Positions 1 through 12,200 of a DNA stretch of 64,000 bases are shown piece by piece (within the stretch, counting starts at the first letter, position 1; each line of letters opens with the position of its first letter). The translations under genes and the position numbers were made by a program. Under the pieces are notes generated by a model, which worked only from the letters and a program-made list of their open reading frames with translations, did not search any database and had not been told where the DNA came from. Source of the DNA: Asterochloris sp. CNOR1 (lineage: Eukaryota > Chlorophyta > Trebouxiophyceae > Trebouxiales > Trebouxiaceae); assembly GCA_963969365.1 (NCBI GenBank), contig OZ017760.1, forward strand, positions 1,178,001 through 1,242,000, in the 5' to 3' direction.

Positions 1-244
1 AGGTGAGCGCCCTGTTGTTGGCCACTGCAATGTAAGATAGCAGCCTGTGCCCAAGCTGCAGATGCTGGGTTCATAAAGACTTTGGATTGGTGGTCTGGAC
101 AGATGATTGACATGCATGCAGCATGTCAGCAATTGAAATCAGCATTTCGCTGCTGTCATTGCATTTTTATGGGAACCTTTGTGATGTCATGAATTGTAAA
201 GGTACCCTTTTGCTCTTGAATCACATCAAGAAAATGGGCGCCTG
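1..244. other. Downstream flank of the SNF2-like gene
   Basis: No gene is recognised here. It lies downstream of the minus-strand helicase gene and should hold its 3' UTR. TGTAA occurs on the plus strand near 31 and near 197, the orientation expected for a plus-strand gene ending left of the window; no minus-strand TGTAA is visible. Confidence 0.4.
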
Positions 245-3200
245 TCAAGTTGACAGATTGGCACCTGTCTGTGCATTCTCAGCCATCGGGAGATCATGAT
301 ACTCTGACAGCTGTGCAACTGCAACCCTATGCAGAGTTGTGAACATGCGATTTCTGATGTTGCGCCGCTGTGCTTCACCTGTGGCTGAGACAGTACCCTG
401 ACTGGCGCCTGCAGCAGTACCGCTGCTTGACACATGCCTTTCACCAGCCACAGGCTGGACACCCTCTACAGCTGTGGCGGCGTCTCCAGTGCGCACAGGC
501 ACTGCCAATGTTGCGGATTCTGACCTGCCAGCACCAAATCTGGGAGCACCAGCTGCCTGTTTCCTGCTGACAGGGGCACCAGCCAGAGGGGCAGGCTCTG
601 AGCTGTCTGACTCGCTCAGAGCAGCGGCAGCTGCAGCTGCTGCTGACCCGTCCCCACCATCTGTTGCTGCCCTGAGATAGAGCATCTCCTGCTCAGCAGT
701 TCCCTGCAGCAGAGGGTGGACGTCTGAGCGACATGGGGCCCTGCTCAGCGGCCTATGCTTGTGCCAGCTGGCATCAGAGTCATTGACCAGATGCTGCTGC
801 TGACCATGCAAAACGTCTTTACACAACAGCATGCCACATGCAGCCACGAGTGCCAAAACCAGCAGTCAGCAGCCAATCTGCTTGAGAGCTGCGTCACCTT
901 CATGGCCAGAGTCTCTACGTACACCGTGTGCTGTGCCCCCATCCGGTGGGCACGAGAAATGACCTGGGTCTCCAAGCTGGCATCAGCCAGGGGCTCCATC
1001 AGGAACACATATCCCACAAAGCTCAAATCCAGGCCAACGGAGCCACTCTCATCCATCAGAAGGATGCCGCACTCAGGATCATTCTGCAGGGCAGGGCCAT
1101 GCACCATCAAGCTGGCTGGGGCGTGAAAGCTTGGGTGTGAGCGAAGGAGTTTAGTTTCCTTCAAGCAGATGCCATGCCAAAAGAACTTGCAGGGGCAACA
1201 ATGATGCAGCGTCAAGCATGCTGCTTTTGTGAAGCACAGGTGGAGGCCAGCCAAGATGCTGCACTCAGGTCATTCCGTGTGAGCAGAACGATTGTGCTGT
1301 GGATGCTGCCGAGACTGTGCAGGCTATGTCTTTCTACAGGGACAAGAAGGGTGCAGGCTGTGGAGATATGTTTGTAGGTGGGACTCTACAGGCTTTGTCA
1401 TTCCGCAGACGTGCATGTGATGCAGTGTCAAGGGTCCTGCTGCATGCAAATGTTATTCTGTGTGTGCTGCCAGAACTCCTCAATTGGCTGATGGCCTCAA
1501 TGCCACCTGAGATGCTGTGCCAACATAGCAGCAAATGCTTGATGTCAGCGCAGGGCAGAGCAGACCAGGTGGAGCGGGCTCAAGACTGCCTCTGGTCAAG
1601 GCACCTGGGAAGCTGACAACAGCAGTCACGTCACACTGCGTCATACCTGCCGCATGCCAGCTCTTGTGGCAGTGCAGGCCACACATGCTGTGACAGCGGC
1701 AGGCTTGTTCGGCCGTTTCAAGCTTCCAAAAAACTTGCTCTCTTGACAATGCAGGCCACTCACCCTACACCCGGTATGCTGCACAGCGGCAGCCCTGTCT
1801 GCTACGATTTGCGGCGTGCTTGCTCCTCTCGTGGCAGTGCAAACTGAACGAGGCCTACCTGAAATGCTGCGACAGCGGCAGCCTTGTCAGGCTGCTTCAT
1901 GTCGCGCTTCAGCACCTGCAGCTCCGCGCTGTGCAGGCGCAGGTGGGCGTTGATCAGCTGAAGGTGGATCCAGAATTGAGAGAACACAATGGCCTTGGCT
2001 AATGGCTTGGTGCTCCAAACATTCTGCATGGCACAATGAGAGGTTGTAAGGACACAATGGCCACGTCTTCCAATGCCAGCTATGCCTTTGGGAGGCGAGA
2101 ACATGGTCAGCTTGCCAGGGGGCTGGTATTCCGGTTAGCTAGAGCTTTGCATGGGCGCAATGACGGTGTGATCTACAAAGGAGGCAAGGTGTTGCTACAC
2201 CTGCAAGGCAGACTGTGGCCAGCACAAGCTTTTTGCAGGACAAAACACATCCAGCAGCTCCCAGTATACCTCAACAAAAGCAACAGGACAGGCAGCTCCA
2301 GATGAGGTCTTTCGGCTGGACAACCGCGCATTGTTGCGTGGCGTCAGCATATACTTCAGGCGGGTTTGGCGGCCCAGGGACTGTTGGTGATATTTCATTG
2401 GATCTGTGATGCATGCCAGGACTGCATACCACAGGATGACCCATCAGGCGGCAGCGCAGCGCCTTTAGGCTGGGGAAGTTTACCTGGCGTGAACTTGGAT
2501 CCCTGGCCGCTCCAATTTCATACAGCCTCTTGAGAAGATGCACGCACTTCGTGGACCGTGTGGTCTCCCAATTGGGGCTCCAGGCACCGCCGGACAGCCC
2601 AGGAGCGCCCTGCAGGAATGCACATGTCAGTAACTGCACCACACCCCAACAGGACACCCTGCAGGAAGGTGCAAATTTGTCATGATATACTACAAATTCT
2701 GTTGCACCTGTTATGCCATGCCTGACTCACTGAGCTGCAGTGCTAAGCTTAGATTGAGCATCAGAGGATGGCATCCTCCTGCTGTGCAGCAGCCGTGCCC
2801 TGTCGCATGTAATCAACAGCTGCAGACTGATGTTTGCCTTGCGCTGAAGGCAGCCAAATGGCTCAACAGAGATGCAAAACAGAGAGGCAAAAGCGTAGCC
2901 CTCCAGAGGCACTCCTGAGTGGCCTCCATGTAGGTCGAGCATCCCAGGACAGAAGTTCTGAAGTGCTGGTTGGGAGGGAGCCTGCACCATGTATGGGCCA
3001 GGACGCGAACTGAGGGCACCCTCTCTGGTAGCAGTGGAGAGAGGGAGACGTACTGCCTGGGGAGCAATGCTTGGCTCTCCAGCCTGCTGCAGGTCACCTT
3101 CTGAGTGTAGGAGGGCTGCCACTCAATGACCTCAAAGGGCACAGGCCACTTGGGGTTGGGGTTGGTCTCCCGCCGCACAGGGTCGTCAACTGCTTGCTGC

Positions 3201-6200
3201 TCATATGCCGTGTGGCAAACAGGGCAGGCAGCCCTGCATGTCAGCACCAGGCTGTCAGACCTGTCTGCAGCATGCTGAGCTGCATGTTTCCATGCATGCT
3301 TTGTACAGCAGGCCAGCAGCCAGCCCTGCAGGCTTCTGCCCAAACACAGTTCGTAAATAGGTTGGGGCACACCCATGTGCAAAGAAGAGGGCATACACTT
3401 TGCAATGTGCGCAGCAGCAGACAGCTCAAGCTGACGTGCCAATCAGCTGCAGGCAATCCACCGTCTTCGTGCCCAGCTTTGCTCAAAAGGGGCACGCAGA
3501 TTCAAGGAAGATCAGTGCTTGAACACGAATTAGATGGGCGTGACGCGTTGCTTGTGCCTGGGGGCATCACATACCCGGTATGGGCTGGAGCTCTTTGGCA
3601 CCCCCATGCTCAGCAGCTGTCACTGCCAAGCAGTCCATGTCATGAGCCACCCTTCTGCATCATGACGAGGTGGGCAGGCCATGACCAGCAGCAGGCACAT
3701 TGAAACTGTGCAGCCCTTGCGTAGCATGCACAAAGGATATGGACTTGTCCCTCACTCCCCACTTTGCTTGCTGGCAGTCCTGCTGTCCATGCACCACAGG
3801 TCAGCGCAGCGCATGACCAGCAGTGTGCACCTTGACGCCCCCGCCCCCCAGCAGTCTATGCACAGCATGCAGAGGGGACAGATGGTCCTTTGCCAAGGCT
3901 TCACCTGTCAGCTGCGCCGCAGTCCATGCACAGCAGGTGGGCACAGGGCGTGACCAGCAGGAGGCGAGCATCTGCCCTGCAGCGCATGCAGCGTCCACCT
4001 CCTCGCAGAGCGTCCTCCACAAAGCTCATTGGGTGGGCCCCAGGCACCCAGGGGGCCTGGCGAGCCTGCACTCACCAGCACAGCAGTGAGGCCGCCAGGC
4101 AAGGTGGCTGCGCGCAGGCAGGCCTTACGCACGCTCTGGGGGCCGCAGGCACCCAGGGGGGCTACTGCGGCTGCACACACAGACAGCAGGAGCTAGCAAC
4201 GGTGCAGGTGCAGTCTACGCATGCACACTGCAAGATTGGAGCAGTGTCACAGCATCAAGGGATGGCCCAGCTGACATCCACAGCTGGGGCCCTCACTGCA
4301 GCTGGGCCATCCCCTGGCCATTTCAAGGCCACAAGCAATCTGCTTGGGAGCCTCACAGCCCTCATGCTGTCAACAGTGTAAGCGGTCCACCATGGCATGG
4401 GGTGGCCAGGCAGCTCACCATGGGCATAGGGTGGCCCAGACGCTTACTGAGCAGCTCTAGAGTCTCCAGCAGGTCCACCTCCCTCACAGCCAACTCGCAG
4501 GTGCCAGCCACACAGCATGACATCCTGCAGTGGCAATGGCAGCTTCATGTGTTTGAAGGCACTGCAGGCGCTGTCACCACCAACTTGCAGTTGTCAGCAT
4601 CAGAAAGCAACAGTGCCCCCAGCATCACACATGCACTGAAGGCAAAGCTGCAAACGCACTGAACATCCTGCTGCAGCTGCCGCCATGTCTGCATGCAGGT
4701 CCAGCACAACAAAGCTTGGGGCGCCATGCAGCACGGAACCTTGCAAAAGGGCAGCAGACCTGCCACAATACAGAAGCACCGTGGCTCCACTACCCCTGAT
4801 CCCATGAGGCAGCATGTCACTGTCCAGTTCTGCTTTACACATGGCCCCTGATTCAGACCTTGCCGTCCATGGGGCTCGACATGCAGCCAGATGCAATGCA
4901 GGTACCCTGCAGTGCATCCTCTGCTGCACTCCACTGCACAGATGCCTATTGAGTTACCAGATGTTGCACAGGCTGAAGTAAGATGCAGGTACATTGCTCT
5001 GCGCCGCAGCAGCCGACATGTCCGGACCGTTCAGCCAGTGACTTAGGGCCCTATGGCCATGCCCTCACCTGACATTGCGCAGCATCTCCTTGGCCCACTT
5101 GGTGTTGCGCTGGCTGAGCAGGCTCTCGCGGTGGTCCTCGTCATGCCAGTCGGCCAGCAGCAGATTGAGGCGCACCACCTCCACCAGCGCATTATAGCTC
5201 TCAGCGTGCTCCCGGGAAAAGTCAAGCAGGGTCACCTGCAGGGGCACACAACCTTTTGAGGACCAAGTCTCTCCTTCAGCAGGCAGCGTCTGGTGCTCTG
5301 GGATGTAGACTAGAAGATGGCCGAGAACTGAAGGAAGGCAACTTCAGCATCAAGGAGCTGCACTACAGCTCTTAGCATGCTCAGGGAAGAGATTGAGCTG
5401 GGTCACCTGCAGGGGGGCAAGAGGCCTGTTTGAGGGCATGAGGGCTTTCCATTCAGCTGTAGCAAGCAGCACCTGGGGGCAGCTTAAGGGATCAGTAACC
5501 GCAGTGATCTGCAGGAAGCAGATCGAGCTGAAGGATATGTGGCGTCAAGGAGCTGCCCCGCTGCTCCCCACGTGCTCAGGAGACTGGTCCAGCAGTGGAA
5601 GGTGTCGGCTGGCTTGATGTGCAAGTGCTGGATCATTTGCTTTGTGCAAATGCCAGTGAGGGACAAGGCCAGCATGAGATACCCTTGACACACCTGCAAA
5701 AGCATTTGGCTGGTGAGCGGGCAGAAGGCCATTCTGACTGTTTGCTGAAGGCCAGTCCGTGCATCATCCCCTCACCAGAGACAAGGATATTTACATTGCA
5801 CGCTCTGCATGTGCAGCAGACTCAGCCCCAAGCTGAAAAGAGACCTGCTGTGTCTGTTTGTCCAACCACCGCAGCTGACCTTGGCGTGGCAGGGCGGGAT
5901 GGTGATCAGGTCTGACTTGGCGGCCCGGATCATGACCTGCCGCAGAAGATGCATCAGGCGCCACCTGCCTGCACCCTGACGGGCTTCAAAGGGTTTCTGG
6001 ATAGCCTCCTGCAGCGGGGCACCTTTGCCATGAGCGGGCTGGCGGAGCAGTGGCATGCATATTGTCAAGAGTGACACTGATTTCTACACAGGTCTGATGC
6101 CTGGGACTTGGCGCTGTGATCACAGGGTTCAAGATGAATGCTGCTGCAGCCTGGGATACTTGAAGAGGGCTGCAGGGCCATGAGGCAAGGCAATCGAGAA

Positions 6201-9200
6201 TGGGCGGCTAACGCAATTCAGGCAAGCCGTGCGCAGCCTTCAAGCTATGTGAAGAGTTAAGCCTCACAAGTGGAGTGTGAGCAAGTGGACTGCTCAGCCA
6301 CACATGCCTTTGTAAGGAAGTAAGTTGTCCATGCAGAGATGGCATGCATCGAGGCTGCCCACCTCCCAGATGCGGCGCTGCACTCCATAAGGCTCATGGT
6401 GCAGGAAGCTGAGCAGGGGCTGCAGGTGGGACACGTGGGAGCTGTTGGTGGCAGGTGTGGGGGTGCCTGCACAAATGCAAGGCAAGTGTCAAACAGCTGC
6501 AGGCACTGCATCAGGTAGGTGATTGAGACAAGAGTGGGGGCTGGCAGGTAAGAGGCGGAACTGCCTGCACACAAAACAGGTACACAGATGTATGTGTATT
6601 GACAAGTCTCCACACGCCGTCCAGACAGGTCGAGCAACCCGAAAAGCATGCAAAAGCTGCAGGCCAGGGCAGCCCATGGTCAGGTTAGCACCCATGCTTG
6701 ATGTCACCCTGGCTTGCTGGCAGCATCTGCAGGGACCAGGGTGCCGTGAGACCCCAAGGAGTGCCAGGCTTGTGCCCTGAGGTGCCCTGATGCAAATGCT
6801 CAGCCAAGCGCTCAGCCTGCCTTGCCGAGCGCTGAGCCTATAAGGCAGGGTGTAGGGCAGTGATGGACGCCAGCAAAACACTGAGTCAAGAGCACAGGGT
6901 GCATGGATCCAGCAGGGTCCAGCCTTCGGCGTACCAGTCATGATCCACCGGCACTCCGCCCTCAGCGCACAGGCCATCTGCAGCTTGTTAGTGACTGCCA
7001 GCGATGCACCCAGCATGTGGCCCTCATCCAATATGATGCGCTGCCAGTGCACCTGCAGTAACATAGCTGCTCTTCAGCACCTGCATGTGTGTTGGCGGCG
7101 CTGCACAGGACCAGTCAGTGCACAGAAAGGTGCTTACTCTGAGAAGCTGAGACCCATCAGCTCTTGTTTGCTTCCTGGTAAGATACAGATTGTTGCTGCA
7201 TCCTACTACATGATGGCTATGTGAGCCTCACGCTGTAAAGGACTCAACCGTTAGTAAACAAACCCTATGTCTAGAGCAACCAACTCAGAGCTGCGTCACA
7301 AAAACCCACCTTCAGCAGGGGGCTGTCCTTGCGCCGGGCCCAGCTAGCACTCAGCTGCGTGAATGTGGTGATGACTACATGATAACCCCAGGCCAGCTCA
7401 TGAGCTGCAGCCGTCTTCTGCTGCTTGGCCTTTTTGCCCTGCAGAGGCACCTACATGAATACTCGTGCTTGCATCAGCCCCTTACAGCTGCTTGAGGCCA
7501 CTGCAGCCAAGCAGATCGACCTGCAAGACCAGTAGCCAATCTGACCCAGCAGCGGCCCAGAACATGCAGCAAACAAGCACCCTGGGTACCTGCCAGACGC
7601 TGATGGTGAGCAGCATTAGAACAGAGCTAGAGACGAAGGTTGCTGCAGAGGCACAGCATGAGGAACCTACTGCTGTCCATGCACCATCGCTCAAGGACAA
7701 AGTGGGATGTGCACCTGCCGTCAGGCACACATCTTGCAGGCTTTGCTCGGCTATACACAAGGGCTGGAATTCACTGCCAGCAACACCCAGATGGACACCA
7801 GGGCACAAAACTGACCTTGGCTTGGCTGACAGCTGCAGCCTCACTTTCATTGTCAGCCTCTCCATCCACGGCTGTCTCCAGCTCGCCGCTGGTGTCTGCC
7901 CCGAAAGTGGTGAGCGTGCAGCCGCCGGCGTTGTTGCCTTGCAGCACTGCCACATGCAGGCTGCCCGGCTGCAGGTGCTGCCTGATCTGGCACAGCCAGT
8001 GGGGCACCAGCTCCCTGGGGAGCACCACCAGTGTGGCACGTGACATGTAGATGCGCCTGCCCTCATCAACAGGTCCTGCAGACAGTGGTGGCTGCTCGCT
8101 CGCTGTCGCTTTGTGCCTGTTAGTCATGAGAGATTAACGTGCTATAGCCTGACCCTCGCTACGAGGACGTGCAGGCAAAGATGAACTTCTGGTCTGCTTC
8201 CTCCTGACCTTGTTGCTCATCTGCTGCTGAACTTGTGCTCAGGTGTCAACAGAGCTGAAAGAGAGCCGGCATGCTGCAAGCTGTCCTTGTGAACAGGGCC
8301 TGCTGGCAACATCAGCTGCTGCTCTGCTTCTTGCGCTCAACGGAGCTTCCATGCACAACACATAGGCAGTGGCTCAATGAGACTGCCATCCCTGCTGCAG
8401 TAGACCCACGGAAGCATGCTGCAATCCCAAACAGGTGAGGTCCATCATTTCAGCCCGCTCACAGCAACAAAGCCTCTATTTAAGACCACCAAGGACACGG
8501 GCATGACTATGGACACAGGCACGGCTGCCGCTGAAGGGCATGAATTTGATGCTGAAGAAGAGCAGCCTGTGCGCTCATCCAGCCACCATTCACCGTCCTT
8601 GGTAGGTTGTTGAGGACAAGCTGAGGCGCTGGTGCGTACAGGGGACCCATTCACAAGGTTACCTGACTGCAGTGCCATCTCCAGAGCCAGCAGGTCCATG
8701 CGCAGGCGCCCCACCCACCAGGCCTGCTGCCAGGAGCCATGTCCTATGCCCTTGGCAGCAGCAGCAGCTGCCTCTGCAGCCTTGTTCCTGCGCCCCCCGC
8801 TCTGGGGGGGCAGCCCAGCAAACGCCCCATCCAGTGCGCTGGCCCCCTTGCCGCTGCCCTTCCTGGGGACCCACTCCAGGAACAGCTTGGCCAGGAAGGA
8901 CTGCCAAACCTCAGGCGGGCGGCGATGGTCCTTGGGCACTCTGATGCCAGCCAGGAAGGTCTGCAGCATGAGCACACTTGACATGAAATTAAGGCAAGGC
9001 CAGGGGTGCGTCAATGCCCGCAGCATGAGTGACATCAAAGGGGAGCTGAAAGCAGACAAAATTGCGGCAATGGGTGCTGTGACAACTGGCCCGCCCAACA
9101 CTGGCATGCCCTGCTCAGACTTCGCTCACATCGCAATTCTGCTTGGACAGCCACCAGGCCACAGAGGCCCAGTCTGTGACCAGTGTGGGGCAGTCCCTCA

Positions 9201-12200
9201 GCAAGGTCTGGTAGTGAACCACATTCTCAGGCTGGCCCAGTGGCTCTCCAACCTTCACAAAGCCCGGGCACTCTGCAGCAGGTTGGCGGGCACATGAGTC
9301 GTGTGGGAGCAGCAACGAGGGCGGTTTGGTCAGCATACAACAGACATCGCCAGCCTTGTACTCCCTTCCAGCTTGAAGGCAGTTTGTGGGACACAGATGA
9401 GCCGCCTTCATTGCTCTGCTTGCTGTTGATGTGAGGCGACATTAACAAGGGCGGCACCTGAGAAGTCCCTGGCGAACCCGAGATCCTCAGGCAGCTTGCA
9501 GGAGCGCTGCGTCGGCTCCGGGTGCATCGTGCAGACCCACGTGGCATCTTTCACTACCTGCAGACAGCAGGAACTTTGAACACCAGCCACTGTGATCAGC
9601 CGGCGGGTGCTTCTTTGCCCGTCAGCTTGGCCCCTGAGTTATGGCCACTGCTGCGGGATCTTGGCGGGATGTCTGGCTGGCCAGAGGAAGGCGTGGGCAG
9701 CAGCAACTGAGCTGATGTGGTGCAAATGCCACCTTGAGGCAGCTCATGAGCCCACCTCATGCCCCTTGGGCACGTGCCTCCACTTCTTGCACAGATCACA
9801 CTCCACGTAGATGTCACCCATGTTGTCTGGGTGGTTCAAGGTCTCCTGCGAAGCTGGCGCCCATGCTGAGAGGGGAAGCGGGGGCACAGCCGAGGCCACA
9901 GGTGGCTGCTGCCCCTGCCCATGCTGAGCCTGCCCAGTGTGCAGGCTTCCCAGGCCCTGCTGCTTCTGCTGAAGAGGCGCAGGCCCTCGAGGTGCCCCCA
10001 GCGCTGGGCCAGCTTGCAGCTGGGCGACTTCTGGCAGCTGTGCAGCACCAGCCTGGGGTGCACTGAGGACCCTGTCACCCAACCTGGTATGCCAGCTGCG
10101 TGGTATATGAGGTGGCAGTGCTGCCGCTGCATGAGCCTTGCTGGAGCCTGGCACGTCAATGCCTGTCAGGGCGCCTCTAAGCAGGGAGGCAGGCGCTGAC
10201 CCATCCCCCTTAGATGCTTGCTGACCGGCAAGGGCAGGCTCCTGATGATCACCCTGCTGTGGCTTAGAGCCTGCCTGGCTCTGCTGTGCGGCACGCTGCA
10301 GCCCTGGCTGTACCTCAGCAGAGCCTGGTCTGCCTGTCAAGCCAACTTGCTCCTGCTTGGCAGTGCACCCAGACCGTTTGGCAGCCTGCCTCTTCTTGAG
10401 TGCAGCCAGCTGAGCCAGGGACATGCTGTCCTCAGCAGCGCCCCTGGCTCTTGCTTGCTGGGCCAACACTGCCAGCGGCATCTCCAGCTCTGCAGCTGAG
10501 TCGTCCAAGTCTAGCAAGGGGTCCAGCCCATGGGTCCCTGGCAGACAAATATCCTCTGATGCAGCACCGAAACCTGCCTGGCTGTACGTTGTTCTGCAAA
10601 ATTGCCCAGCAGGTTGCTGTCCTGTTGCAGCAGCAGAGGCTCTGCGCGGCCTTCTGGCTGCTGCTGCTGTGCCAGTGCTGGACCTCCCAGCCCCTGCAGA
10701 CAGGACAGTCTTGATGCAAAGAGGCTGAAAGCAGGAGATTGTGTAGGCACCTGCCTAAAACATGCAGGTTGGCCACAGCAAAGCATGGATATAGGCATGG
10801 GATCCCGAGCTCGTGCTGATCAGTCACAGAGAGGGGCCCTGGGGGCAGACTCCTCAGCTTCAGCCCCCTTATGAGACCAGCAGCTGGTCCTTCACATTGC
10901 AGATGTCTGCTCTGCACTCACTGTTGGTAGCCTGCGCCACTGGCCGAAGCATGATGCCAGTTGCCTTTGTGATGTCAAACTCTGAGTCTGTGCCGGCATC
11001 GGAGCTGTCACCCTCATGTGCCGGGCGCTTGCGCTTCTTGCCAGAACCGCGTAGCTTTGAGCGCTGCAGCCAGGCTGCTGCGGCCGCATGCTTGACGCCC
11101 CTTGCAGGCACAGCACGCGCTGGACCTGGACGCCCTGGCGCAGCTGCTGCATACCTTGCCTGCGGTACCTGCATTGATTGTTTATCTCTGATGCTCTGAG
11201 CACTGCCAATCCAGCAGCACGTGCACGACCTCCGCGGCCTTGTGAATGCCCGCATTGCACTCGAAGTGGAGGCCAGCAGCCATGTCCACCACAAAGGCAG
11301 AGTGCAGCGGAGGCACACATGCGTAAAGCACCTGCTGGGCCATACCTGCTGCCCTGATGCGCTGTTCTGACACAGCACGCTGCCCAGCACAGCAGCACCC
11401 AAGTCCTGCTGTGGCTGGTCATTGCCCAGAGATGGCTGAGATGGTACAGCAGCAGCTGGGACACCCTGTTGCCCTAGAGGCTGGCCCTGCTGAGGGCCAG
11501 CCGCCAACACAGCAGCAGGGCCCACGCCCTTCTGCTGGCTTCTGGAGGGTCTGCGAGGCGGCTCAAACTCAGGCGGCAGTGCTGCCTTGCGGCGCGACAT
11601 TTTCCTTCCTGGCCCTGATGGCGCAGTCATGGGGGCATCGCTGGACTCTGCAGGCAGCATGAACATGAGGCCTTGTCAACAGTGGTTGTCTTGAACAGGT
11701 GGCAGACGCTTTGCCCATGTTGAAGCACAGGTTGTCGGATGCAGCAATCAACAGGCAGCTGGGAAGAGGACGGGAAAGCTGAAGCTGGCCCAAAGATCAT
11801 CACTGCCCCAGGCAGGCAAGAATGGTCACACAGAGGAGAGACAAGGGAGCAGTATGCTGCCGACAAGACAGCTGAATGGCAGCATTGACACCCTTTGCGG
11901 GAAGCCTGCACTTGCAAAGGCCCGTCTTGAAGCACAGGAACACAAAAGGTCGGCCTGTTGTGTGAACTTGGCCTCCGCCTGCCCCGCTGCCTCAGCCATC
12001 TCCTCAAAAACAAGTATGGTGGCCTTCCAACTACACTAGCAATGCCAATCTGGAAAGCATGGCCTACACATCCATGCCATCAAGACCAACATGTTGTCCA
12101 TGGGGACTCTCCGGGCAGGTTGGCTGCAATTGGCATCAAGCTAAGCCAGCAATGTGTCATGCACTGCAGTGCAGACATCTTGCTGCTTCAGGCTCCGCCT

